Part shown: positions 32,093-39,654 of the stretch, piece by piece
How positions within the stretch are numbered: position 1 is the first letter of the stretch
How the letters are laid out: the number at the start of each line of letters is the position of its first letter
NCBI GenBank assembly: GCA_964472305.1
Contig: CAYYJR010000007.1
Span: 62,001 to 126,000 of the forward strand
Reading direction: 5' to 3'
Source: CAYYJR01 sp964472305
Lineage (GTDB): Bacteria > Armatimonadota > Hebobacteria > CAIYQO01
Length of the DNA: 64,000 nt
Position numbers and translations under genes: made by a program
The notes under the pieces: model-generated
Seen by the model: only the letters and a program-made list of their open reading frames with translations
What the model was told of the DNA's origin: nothing
Databases searched by the model: none

Positions 32093-34420
32093 GTGGCTAC
32101 CTTAGGTATTGATCTGGGCACCTCGAATTCCGCCGCCGCGGTCGCTGTCGGCGGCGACGTCATCATGATCGAACCGACGGAAGGGATCACCGAAGAAGGG
32201 ATGGTCTTTCCGTCCTACGTGGCGTTTGACGTCAACGGCGAGTTGTCCTGCGTCGGCATCACCGCGAAACGCCAATTCCAGTCTTCCGCCGAATTGGTGG
32301 TGCGTCATGCCAAGCGCCTGATTGGCCGCTCGTTCGACTACCTGCGCCGCGAGATCAAACAAGGGCAATCCGGCGGGCAGGAACGTCGCTTCCTCGATGA
32401 ATTCAAGGACCGCATCGAGCGCGGACCAGCCGGCGACGTGCTGATTCGCGTCGGCGCCATGGAACTGCAGTCTCACACGCCACAACAGATCGCCATGATG
32501 CTGCTGCAGAAGATTCGCGACGATGCCGAAGTGCAGGTGAAACAGTTGCTGGGCGCCGAGATCGACGGCGCGGTGATCACCGTTCCCGCCGGATTCGACG
32601 ATGCGCCATTGCGGGCGACGCTGTGGGCGGGAGAACAAGTCTTCGGCGAAGGCAACGTGCAACTGATTCCGGAACCGCTGGCCGCCGCCATCGCCGCCGG
32701 CGTGCAGAAGGATCAGGAAACGATTATGGTGGTGGATATGGGCGCGGGCACCACCGACATCGTGGTCGGCAACGTCATCCGCACCGGCTGGAATTTCAAC
32801 TGGGCGCCCATCACGCAGAGTTTCGACGACGAGTTGGGCGGTTGGGATATGGACTGCCTGATCCTGGAGCACCTGTTGCGCATGGATCAGAAGGAACCGC
32901 ACCTGCGTGACATTTACCCGCATCTGGATTTGCGCGCACGCGGGCGATTGATGGAGGCGATCGAACGTGCCAAGATAGCCTGCGCCACCACTGATAACGG
33001 CCAAGTGAGCGTGGTGCTGGAAGCAGAGTTCGGCGGTCGCGTGGTGCGTAAGCCATTCGTGTATACGTTGGACGAGAAGACCATTCGGACCATTGTCGCC
33101 TATAAAGGCAAGAAATCGGGCAACGACAAAGGCTCGGTGATCGAGCGCTGCCGTCAACTGGTGGAAGACACGCTGATGGAGCTGGCGGACGAAGATCCGG
33201 GCCGGCTCGATGAAGTGAAGCGCAGCATGGATCGCGTCATCCTGGTCGGCGGCCCAATGCGCATGCGCTGTCTGTACGACATGATGAGCGAGGTTTTCAG
33301 CGAACGCCCTGAAGTGTTGACGCATTACGATCCGTTGAATCCATTCCCGATGGAATGCGTGGCCAAAGGCGCTGCCCTTTACCAGGGTGACCAGGTGATG
33401 CTGCAGGTGCCGCATACGCTGAGCATTTACGAATGGGGCAAAGGCGGGTATTACAGCCTGATTCCGCGCGGCACGCCGTACGAGGGGGAAGCCACCGCCA
33501 CCATGGTGATCGAGGTGGAGGAAGGGCCGCTCTGGCTCGACATCATTACCGAAAAAGAAAACGTCTCGCTGCCCAATTTTCCCGTGCGCGAGCATCTGGT
33601 GCGGGTGCCGCGTAAAGGCAAGCTGGAAATCACCCTGCGGTGGGACACCACCGGCTGCCGCGCCGCCATCGACGGCACCGGCATCTCACAGACGGTGATC
33701 CCGCCCATCAGCGATCAGACCACGCTGGCGGAAGATTTTGAACGGCAGTTTTATACCATGCTGAAAACGGCGCGGCACTTGCGCGAATTTCTAAACAGTA
33801 GCGAGGTGCGACAGCGCGTGGCGGAAACGCTGATCAAGCAGATGAAGAAGATCGCGCCGGGCGATGTGCAACTGCTCATCGACGTCGATCCCGACCTGGC
33901 GCTGGATGAATGGCGGTTGGAAGGGCGCATGCTGCGCGACTATATCGAGGGCGAGGTGACCCGTTTGCTGCAGGTGCCCGAGGAAGACTTGCGCAAATGC
34001 GACTCCATCGATCCTGAATATCTGGAGAAACTGCAGGAAGACGAGTTGCGGCTGATGCTGCAACGCGGTTATGCCGAAGGCGCGCGTGCCCGCGCCAAGG
34101 CGCGCGGCATCTCCGAGCGCGCCTTTGAGGTGGTGCGTATCATCCGCAATGTCTCTCGCGAGCGGGTGTCGGTGGAGGAGATGATTAAAGTCACCCGCCA
34201 ATTGTTGCGCATCGCCGACGAAAAAGACGTGCATGCGCCGTTTGAAGATGATCTGAACCGCTACCTGGTACAACTGGAACGCGGCCAGCGCGACCGCGTG
34301 TTGATCGCCAATACCTCCATCCGCGTGGCGGCGCTGGCAGATGTGCTGCACGACCAGGGGGCGATCAGTCGCGATGCGATGCGGCACACCAAGTGGGTGG
34401 CTGCACAGGCTGAGGTGTGA
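32093..34420 (+). CDS. Non-canonical Hsp70-family ATPase (775 aa)
   Basis: The first ~420 residues are an Hsp70/actin-fold ATPase: phosphate-1 loop LGIDLGTSNSAAAV (residues 4-17), phosphate-2 DMGAGTTD (215-222, usually DLGGGTFD), connect segment IPEPLAAAIAAG and the adenosine motif VGGPMRMR (~385, usually VGGSTRIP). The rest differs from DnaK: a beta-rich stretch (~435-540) may be a reduced substrate domain, and the last ~230 residues are highly charged and helical. The EEVD-like tail is absent. At 775 residues it is well above DnaK (~640). GTG 32093 is chosen because GGGAG lies 8 nt upstream; ATG 32075 is an alternative. It lies between a GrpE-like gene and a membrane protein gene, so it probably acts at the membrane. 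It is not a replacement for DnaK on present evidence. Confidence 0.85.
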   Translation: MATLGIDLGTSNSAAAVAVGGDVIMIEPTEGITEEGMVFPSYVAFDVNGELSCVGITAKRQFQSSAELVVRHAKRLIGRSFDYLRREIKQGQSGGQERRFLDEFKDRIERGPAGDVLIRVGAMELQSHTPQQIAMMLLQKIRDDAEVQVKQLLGAEIDGAVITVPAGFDDAPLRATLWAGEQVFGEGNVQLIPEPLAAAIAAGVQKDQETIMVVDMGAGTTDIVVGNVIRTGWNFNWAPITQSFDDELGGWDMDCLILEHLLRMDQKEPHLRDIYPHLDLRARGRLMEAIERAKIACATTDNGQVSVVLEAEFGGRVVRKPFVYTLDEKTIRTIVAYKGKKSGNDKGSVIERCRQLVEDTLMELADEDPGRLDEVKRSMDRVILVGGPMRMRCLYDMMSEVFSERPEVLTHYDPLNPFPMECVAKGAALYQGDQVMLQVPHTLSIYEWGKGGYYSLIPRGTPYEGEATATMVIEVEEGPLWLDIITEKENVSLPNFPVREHLVRVPRKGKLEITLRWDTTGCRAAIDGTGISQTVIPPISDQTTLAEDFERQFYTMLKTARHLREFLNSSEVRQRVAETLIKQMKKIAPGDVQLLIDVDPDLALDEWRLEGRMLRDYIEGEVTRLLQVPEEDLRKCDSIDPEYLEKLQEDELRLMLQRGYAEGARARAKARGISERAFEVVRIIRNVSRERVSVEEMIKVTRQLLRIADEKDVHAPFEDDLNRYLVQLERGQRDRVLIANTSIRVAALADVLHDQGAISRDAMRHTKWVAAQAEV

Positions 34421-34448
34421 CACGAGGAAGGGATACCACGGGACAGGC

Positions 34449-35504
34449 ATGACATTCAATCTTGATATTCGCGCTCCGCTATCGAGCGGGCTGCTGTGGG
34501 CACGGCGGCTCTTTCCGTATTTCGTCTTCCTCATTGGCACACTGGTCGGCGCGGGTGCGCTCATGCGACTGCTCGCCGGCGATGTGCGGACGCGCGTGAT
34601 CTACGGCGCCATCCTGGTCGGCGCACTGTTGTTGTTCTGGCTGGTGCAGGGGCTACTGGAGCGCAACACCCGATCCTGGAGACTCTACCAGAACATCGGC
34701 GCCGCGCTGACCGGGTCGGTCGGTTTCCTGCTGATCCTGATGTCCGCGACGGATGTGCTGTTCTGGCTGTTCGTCAATACCGATCCCAATGCCATGCAGC
34801 CGCTGGGGTGGTTCAGCGCCGGCATCGTCTTGCTCATCTGGGCAATCTCGCTGATCTGGAATAACGGCACCGGCTGCCTGCTCTGGCAGATTGCGCTGCT
34901 GCCCATCGGCTCGCTCACCCTCTGGTGGTGGCGTCTGCAATCGGCGACCGCGTTGCAGCAGGTGCGTCCGGAGCAGGTGTTTCAGTTGCTGTTGCCGGTC
35001 ACCGGTTGGTTTTGCGGGTGCATCGTGCTGGTACTGTTCATGTCGCGCCGCGCGGCGCGGCGCACGCAACCGCTCCCGACATCGGCACGGCAGGCGCCGA
35101 TCACCACGCGCACCTTTCCGACCCGATACCACGAATTGCTGGCACGTGGCCGCTTGTGCGAGTTGTTCGAGCAACCCTGTGCGCAGCCTTGCCCGCTTTC
35201 GACCAGCATCGTAGTCAAATACCAGAAACGCCGCATTCAATATCAATTATACCCCGAGATATTAGAGCCGTTCGAAAAAGCGTACGCCATGCTGGTAACG
35301 CCGCAGTCGCGCGAATTGTGTAAAATCGCCCACGAAATATTGCAAGCGAAAGCGAAGCAATTGGGCGCGGCACGCTATCACGATGTGGAAGTCTATCTGT
35401 GGAGCACGTTGTGGGAGCGCCTGCACGATCAGGAATACCGTGGCGATCCGCACAAAGTAATGCGTGATAAACAGCAGTTGATCAAAGAGCTGAATTCTCC
35501 CTGA
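34449..35504 (+). CDS. Six-span membrane protein with cytoplasmic tail, possible J-like domain
   Basis: A 351-residue protein with about six membrane helices (between residues ~18 and ~205) and a ~145-residue cytoplasmic tail. Within the tail, VVKYQKRRIQYQLYPEILEP followed by FEKAYAMLV-TPQSREL resembles J-domain helices II and III (a basic helix, then the AYEVLsDPxKR pattern). The catalytic HPD tripeptide of J-proteins appears as YPE, so any such domain would be unable to stimulate an ordinary Hsp70, or has changed partner. Position 28 nt after the Hsp70-like gene makes a co-chaperone or membrane receptor role plausible. Several Cys occur around residue 240-255 (RLCELFEQPCAQPC). I do not recognise the family with certainty. 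ATG 34449 has GGGA upstream. Confidence 0.65.
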   Translation: MTFNLDIRAPLSSGLLWARRLFPYFVFLIGTLVGAGALMRLLAGDVRTRVIYGAILVGALLLFWLVQGLLERNTRSWRLYQNIGAALTGSVGFLLILMSATDVLFWLFVNTDPNAMQPLGWFSAGIVLLIWAISLIWNNGTGCLLWQIALLPIGSLTLWWWRLQSATALQQVRPEQVFQLLLPVTGWFCGCIVLVLFMSRRAARRTQPLPTSARQAPITTRTFPTRYHELLARGRLCELFEQPCAQPCPLSTSIVVKYQKRRIQYQLYPEILEPFEKAYAMLVTPQSRELCKIAHEILQAKAKQLGAARYHDVEVYLWSTLWERLHDQEYRGDPHKVMRDKQQLIKELNSP

Positions 35505-35593
35505 TCTCATGCACGGAAATAATCGCGAAGACGTGCGCGCTTTCAGGCGATTTGCCGCGTGAAAGCACAGTGCCTTTTCCCCTTGCACGACTC

Positions 35594-35622
35594 TTGTCAG
35601 ATCATGGGTGATCTGCTATACT
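35594..35622 (+). promoter_or_regulatory. Strong promoter of the rpsF operon
   Basis: TTGTCA (35594-35599) and TATACT (35617-35622) are 17 nt apart, and the -10 box is extended by TG at positions -15/-14 (TGCTATACT). The start should be near 35629, giving a ~135-nt leader before rpsF. Confidence 0.8.
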
Positions 35623-35639
35623 GCCCGAACTTGAATGAC

Positions 35640-35757
35640 CGGCATCCGCTGGCGAGTGGTCCCGTAGGCATCGGGACTGACCGTGGGCGCCAGCCCGCGG
35701 TGTACCTTCCTGCCCCTCCTGGTGGAGTGGGCCATGTGTGATGTCCGAAGGAAGGAG
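35640..35757 (+). promoter_or_regulatory. Structured rpsF leader, candidate S6:S18 autoregulatory element
   Basis: A hairpin GCCC-CTCC-(TGGT)-GGAG-T-GGGC lies at ~35713-35733. It is enclosed by a possible stem pairing CCTTCC upstream with GGAAGG just before the start, which would bury the ribosome site. A CCG trinucleotide borders that stem. S6:S18-binding leaders with a conserved CCG are known ahead of rpsF operons; whether this one matches the consensus needs a covariance-model search. Confidence 0.4.
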
Positions 35758-35765
35758 GTGACAGA

Positions 35766-36056
35766 ATGCGACAATACGAGGTGATCTACATCCTGCAGCC
35801 GACACTGTCGGCGGAGGAGCTTACCGCACTGGTCGACCGCTTTAACGAGCTCATTGCGTCGATGGGCGGCACGGTTGAGAGCACCGACCGCTGGGAGCGC
35901 CAGACGCTCGCGTATGACATTAAAGGCTGTCGTGACGGCTACTATGTGATCGTCAAGTTCCTGGGCGAACCGGAACTGGAAGCGGAAATGGATCGGCAGA
36001 TGAAGCTCACGGAACCCCTGTTGCGTCACATGATTCTTCGCCGCGATGCGAAGTAG
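35766..36056 (+). CDS. rpsF: 30S ribosomal protein S6
   Basis: This 96-residue protein binds the central domain of 16S rRNA together with S18. The N-terminal strand MRQYEVIYILQPTL, the turn GGTVESTDRWERQTLAYDIKG and the C-terminal TEPLLRHMILRRDAK are family hallmarks. GGAAGGAGGTG, a nearly full anti-SD match, lies just upstream of ATG 35766. It begins the rpsF-ssb-rpsR group, with 41 nt to ssb. There is no glutamate tail. Confidence 0.97.
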   Translation: MRQYEVIYILQPTLSAEELTALVDRFNELIASMGGTVESTDRWERQTLAYDIKGCRDGYYVIVKFLGEPELEAEMDRQMKLTEPLLRHMILRRDAK

Positions 36057-36097
36057 GTTGTTCGCTGCAATAGACGGATTCGAGGAGGTATTCGGGA

Positions 36098-36565
36098 ATG
36101 GTAAACAAAGTGTTATTGGTTGGGCGTCTGTGCACGGATCCGGAGTTGAAGTATACTCCGAGCGGAATTGCGGTCGCAAATTTCCGCGTGGCGGTTGATC
36201 GTCCCTTCATGAATGCCCAGGGTGAACGCGAGACGGACTTTATCGATGTCGTCACCTGGCGTCAGAATGCGGAGTTTGTGAACACTTACATGACCAAAGG
36301 GCGACTGGTGCTGGTGGAAGGCCGACTACAGGTCCGCCAGTGGCAGACTCCCGACGGTCAGCGCCGGCGGAACACCGAAGTGGTAGCGGATAACGTCCGC
36401 GCCCTCGACCGCCCGCGCGAGCCGCGTGAAGCCGGCGAACCGAGTGGCCCCGCCCCGCAGCCCCGTGCCGCGGGAGTGGCTGCGCAACGTGATGAGTATG
36501 CGGGACCGGACGAGGCACCCGATTTCGATGTGCCCGACATCACCGATCCCTTTGCCGATCAGTAA
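36098..36565 (+). CDS. ssb: Single-stranded DNA-binding protein
   Basis: A 155-residue protein whose OB-fold occupies residues 1-105 (MVNKVLLVGRLCTDPELKYTPSGIAVANFRVAVDRPF... and VLVEGRLQVRQWQT). The rest is a flexible Pro/Gly/Arg-rich linker and an acidic tip. The tip ends DVPDITDPFADQ rather than the usual DDDIPF, so the Pro-Phe pair that docks partner proteins is four residues from the end. GGAGG lies 9-10 nt upstream of ATG 36098. Its place between rpsF and rpsR is the common bacterial arrangement. Confidence 0.95.
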   Translation: MVNKVLLVGRLCTDPELKYTPSGIAVANFRVAVDRPFMNAQGERETDFIDVVTWRQNAEFVNTYMTKGRLVLVEGRLQVRQWQTPDGQRRRNTEVVADNVRALDRPREPREAGEPSGPAPQPRAAGVAAQRDEYAGPDEAPDFDVPDITDPFADQ

Positions 36566-36648
36566 ACCTTGATGGACTCCGCCCATGCGGGCGGCGGTCC
36601 CTGTGCGGAATAGACCGGCGCCGACAGGCGCCGATGCGAGGAACACTT

Positions 36649-36921
36649 ATGACTACCGCGGAAAATTCTCCACGCCCATCGCGGGGTGGGGGAGCCGGTC
36701 GGACCTTCCGACGCACGCGCCCCAAAGCCTGCCAGTTTTGCGTGGATAAAGTAAAATCGATCGATTACAAGGATATTGGCCGTCTGCGCCAAATGGTGAC
36801 CGAGCGCGGCAAAATCAAGTCGCGCGGTCAGACGGGCACCTGCGCTGCTCATCAGCGCATGGTGGCCGCCGCCATCAAGCGTGCGCGCCATATCGCCTTG
36901 CTGCCCTTCGTGGCGGAATGA
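36649..36921 (+). CDS. rpsR: 30S ribosomal protein S18
   Basis: This 90-residue protein pairs with S6 in the 30S platform. After a basic, disordered N-terminus come ACQFCVDKVKSIDYKDIGRLRQMVTERGKIKSRGQTGTCAAHQR, the full S18 core. CxxC plus a later Cys suggests a zinc-binding (C+) form. ATG 36649 has GAGGA 6 nt upstream and is preferred over an in-frame ATG at 36634. It is followed by a terminator-like hairpin before tpiA. Confidence 0.96.
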   Translation: MTTAENSPRPSRGGGAGRTFRRTRPKACQFCVDKVKSIDYKDIGRLRQMVTERGKIKSRGQTGTCAAHQRMVAAAIKRARHIALLPFVAE

Positions 36922-36933
36922 TCTCACCCCTGT

Positions 36934-36959
36934 CGCCCCGCCGGTTCTCCGGCGGGGCG
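36934..36959 (+). terminator. GC-rich hairpin after rpsR
   Basis: A perfect 11-bp stem with a TTCT loop begins 13 nt after the rpsR stop and is followed by a short T/G-rich stretch (CTGTTGTG). Termination may be partial, which would allow some read-through into tpiA. Confidence 0.6.
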
Positions 36960-37008
36960 CTGTTGTGCCTGCCGCTCGGGTTGCAGCAGGAGCGATAAGG
37001 AAGTAACG

Positions 37009-37809
37009 ATGCGAACCCCCCTGATTGCCGGTAACTGGAAGATGAATATGACGATCGCCGACGGCACGGCGCTCGTAACCGAGTTGAAGCATGCGCTGCA
37101 GGGTGTCACCGGCGCGGATGCTGCCGTGTGCCCGCCCTTTACCCTGCTGAAGCCGATCGCCGACGCGCTGGCCGGCAGCAACATTGCGCTGGGCGCGCAG
37201 GACATGTTTTGGGAGCCCAAAGGCGCCTTCACCGGGCAGATTTCCGGTCCGATGTTGAAGGATGTTTGCTGCAGCTACGTGATTATCGGCCACTCCGAGC
37301 GCCGTGGCCGCTTTGGCACGCTGTCGGCGGACTGGAGCGACGAATTGCTGACGGCTTTCGGTGATAACGATGCTGTGGTGAACCGCAAGGTGCACGCGGC
37401 GTTCGCCAACGATCTGGTACCCATCATGTGCTGCGGCGAGACCATCGACGAGCGCGAGCGCGGCATCACCGACATGGTGGTAGCGAGCCAGATTCACACC
37501 GGACTGGCCAATCTCACCGCCGCGCAAGTCGCGAGCATGGTCATCGCCTACGAGCCGGTCTGGGCCATCGGCACCGGCAAGGTATGCGATCCCCAGGAGG
37601 GTAACCGCGTGATCGCCATGATCCGCCGCACCGTGCGCGAGATCGCCGGCGATGCCGCCGATCAGGTGCGCATTCAATATGGCGGCAGCGCCACGCCGGA
37701 CAACATCGCCGAGATCATGGCGCAGTCGGATATCGACGGCGCGCTGGTCGGCGGCGCCGCGCTGAAGCCTGGCTTCGCCGAGATGGTGAAAGCTGCCGCG
37801 AAGCAATAA
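37009..37809 (+). CDS. tpiA: Triosephosphate isomerase
   Basis: A 266-residue glycolytic enzyme interconverting dihydroxyacetone phosphate and glyceraldehyde 3-phosphate. The catalytic residues are all present: Lys in NWKMN (~residue 12), His in GHSERR (~95) and Glu in AYEPVWAIGTGK (~182), where the last part is the mobile loop 6; YGGSATPDN binds phosphate. Between GHSERR and FGDNDAVVNRKV there is an insertion of about 16-17 residues (RFGTLSADWSDELL) not seen in typical enzymes, which accounts for the length above ~250. ATG 37009 is preceded by GGAG-GATAAGG type purine-rich sequence. A strong terminator follows. Confidence 0.96.
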   Translation: MRTPLIAGNWKMNMTIADGTALVTELKHALQGVTGADAAVCPPFTLLKPIADALAGSNIALGAQDMFWEPKGAFTGQISGPMLKDVCCSYVIIGHSERRGRFGTLSADWSDELLTAFGDNDAVVNRKVHAAFANDLVPIMCCGETIDERERGITDMVVASQIHTGLANLTAAQVASMVIAYEPVWAIGTGKVCDPQEGNRVIAMIRRTVREIAGDAADQVRIQYGGSATPDNIAEIMAQSDIDGALVGGAALKPGFAEMVKAAAKQ

Positions 37810-37828
37810 CCCGCGTCACGAACCCCGC

Positions 37829-37865
37829 ATCGCCGTCCCGAGTTACTCGGGGCGGCGATTTTTTT
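37829..37865 (+). terminator. Intrinsic terminator of tpiA
   Basis: A 14-bp stem with one G-U pair and a three-base loop is followed at once by seven T. This is the clearest rho-independent terminator in the window. Confidence 0.9.
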
Positions 37866-37884
37866 GCCCTCCTGCCGGAATGAC

Positions 37885-37913
37885 GTGCCAATCCGGACGG
37901 CAGGTCGTATAAT
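37885..37913 (+). promoter_or_regulatory. Promoter upstream of the sulfatase gene
   Basis: GTGCCA (37885-37890, four of six matches) and a perfect TATAAT (37908-37913) are spaced by 17 nt. Transcription would begin near 37920 and cover the short frame at 37944 and the sulfatase. Confidence 0.6.
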
Positions 37914-37943
37914 GAACATGCCACAGTGAGCAGGAGGAAACGG

Positions 37944-38126
37944 ATGCGACGTGTCTTCGTGGTGATCGGTCGCTGTCCGCTTGCCGTCTATGTGCCATGG
38001 CGACAGCGCAGCCGTGCCATTCCGTCACTCCGGCGTCGAGACACGATGAGAGGCCATGATGACACAACAGCCCAATATCCTGATCTTTATGACCGATCAC
38101 CAGCGCGGGGATACCGTGCTGCCTGA
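37944..38126 (+). CDS. Possible small upstream ORF overlapping the sulfatase start (60 aa)
   Basis: AGGAGG followed after 6 nt by ATG 37944 opens a 60-codon frame that ends 70 nt inside the sulfatase gene in another frame. The peptide is very basic (many Arg) and starts with a short hydrophobic part (VFVVIGRCPLAVYVP). The composition is not convincing, and it could be a chance frame behind a real ribosome-binding sequence. If translated, it might couple or repress sulfatase translation. Confidence 0.3.
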   Translation: MRRVFVVIGRCPLAVYVPWRQRSRAIPSLRRRDTMRGHDDTTAQYPDLYDRSPARGYRAA

Positions 38127-39531
38127 ACATCCGGCGCTGACGCCCCATCTGACGGCGTTCGCGCGCGAAGGCGTCACGTTTACCCGAACCTACTGCCCGT
38201 CTCCGCATTGCTGTCCCGCGCGGGCGACATTCTTCAGCGGATTATATCCGAGCGGGCATGGGGTGTGGAACAACGTGTGCAATGAGCAGGCCTTGAATCG
38301 CGGGCCGCGGGAAGGCGTGCGGCTGTGGAGCGAAGATCTCGCCGATGTCGGGTATCGGCAATATTATATCGGAAAATGGCATGTGAGCGCGGAGGAGTCG
38401 CCGCGTGATCGCGGCTGGACGGAACTGTTCGTGAGTGCGGTGCCGGGTGAGCGGCATGGTGGCGACTGGGAGTATTACCGCATGATGGCGGAACGCTCGG
38501 TGTCGGCGCCGCGCGGCGATGGAGAGATATTGCGTCCCGGTTATGGCGACTATCACCTGTACGGCGAATTGCCGGACGCGGGCAACCGGCATGACGAACG
38601 CGTGGTGGCCGATGCGTGCCGCCTGTTGCCGGAACTGGCCGACGGCGCCGCGCCATGGGTGGTGTTCGCCGGCGCCATCGGGCCGCATGACCCGTATGTC
38701 GTCCCCCCGCGCTACCGCGACCGCTATGATCTGGATGCCATCCCGCTTCCTCCCAGCTTTGCCGATAGCCTCGCGGACAAACCCCGCATTTATCAACGCA
38801 TGCGCCGCCAATTATGGGATCAATTGAGTGAGCGTGAAATTCGCGAGGGCATCCGCCATTTCTGGGCGTATTGCAGTTATTTGGACGAGCAGTTCGGGCA
38901 GGTGCTTGCCGCGTTGGAGCAGTCAGGTCAGGCGGAGAACACCCTGGTGCTCTATTGTGCGGATCATGGGGATTATTGTGGCGAACATGGCCTCTTTTGC
39001 AAGGGAATTCCCTGCTTCCACGGCGCATACCACGTACCGGCCATCGTGCGCTGGCCGCGCGGCATCAGCGATCCTGGCCGCCGGGAGGATGCGTTCGTCT
39101 CCCTCGCGGACTTCGCGCCGACGTTCCTGGAGGTAGCCGGCGCACCGGCCCGGCAGCGCTATACCGGCGCCAGCCTGCTGCCGTTCCTGCGGAATGCACC
39201 TCCGTCCGCCTGGCGCGATGAGATGCACACGCAGTGCAACGGGGTTGAGTTGTATTTCACCCAGCGTTCGGTGATGACCGCCGACTTCAAATATGTCTTT
39301 AATGGTTTCGATTTCGACGAATTATACGACAGGCGCCATGATCCGCACGAGATGCACAATCTGGCCGATAATCCCGCCTACGCGGAGGTGAAGCGGGAGA
39401 TGGTCGGTCGCCTGTGGCGTTTTGCCAGCCGGGAGGGGGACACGGCAATCAACCAGTATATCACGGTCGGATTGGCGCCATTCGGCCCGGCGGAAGCGTT
39501 CCGCGTGCCGTATGCGCCGACACCCGGCTAA
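38056..39531 (+). CDS. Type I sulfatase (arylsulfatase/phosphonate hydrolase superfamily)
   Basis: This 491-residue enzyme belongs to the alkaline-phosphatase superfamily. PNILIFMTDHQRGD (residues ~6-19) supplies the metal Asp pair. The maturation motif C-x-P-x-R is CCPAR (Cys52), where the Cys would be oxidised to formylglycine, and TFFSGLYPSGHG follows as expected. GKWH (~112) and YCADHGDYCGEHG (~302-314) give further active-site residues. There is no signal peptide, so it is cytoplasmic, unlike many periplasmic sulfatases. A formylglycine-generating or anaerobic maturase is not in the window. Substrate may be a sulfated glycan or a small sulfate or phosphonate ester. Start: ATG 38056 or the adjacent ATG 38059, behind GAGAGG. 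Confidence 0.9.
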   Translation: MMTQQPNILIFMTDHQRGDTVLPEHPALTPHLTAFAREGVTFTRTYCPSPHCCPARATFFSGLYPSGHGVWNNVCNEQALNRGPREGVRLWSEDLADVGYRQYYIGKWHVSAEESPRDRGWTELFVSAVPGERHGGDWEYYRMMAERSVSAPRGDGEILRPGYGDYHLYGELPDAGNRHDERVVADACRLLPELADGAAPWVVFAGAIGPHDPYVVPPRYRDRYDLDAIPLPPSFADSLADKPRIYQRMRRQLWDQLSEREIREGIRHFWAYCSYLDEQFGQVLAALEQSGQAENTLVLYCADHGDYCGEHGLFCKGIPCFHGAYHVPAIVRWPRGISDPGRREDAFVSLADFAPTFLEVAGAPARQRYTGASLLPFLRNAPPSAWRDEMHTQCNGVELYFTQRSVMTADFKYVFNGFDFDELYDRRHDPHEMHNLADNPAYAEVKREMVGRLWRFASREGDTAINQYITVGLAPFGPAEAFRVPYAPTPG

Positions 39532-39654
39532 TCGGTCTCTGCTCCGCCGGCCTCTTCACCGCGCCATGACGGCGTCGTGTTGCTCTCCCGGCGCGGATGC
39601 GTTATGCTTGCAGTAGTCGCGCCACCCCCAGGCGTTATTGTAAAGGAGACGACC

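Noticed and set aside
32102..33595. 497-codon minus-strand frame opposite the Hsp70-like gene
   Set aside because: Antisense of a gene with clear ATPase motifs; the composition is that of a shadow frame.
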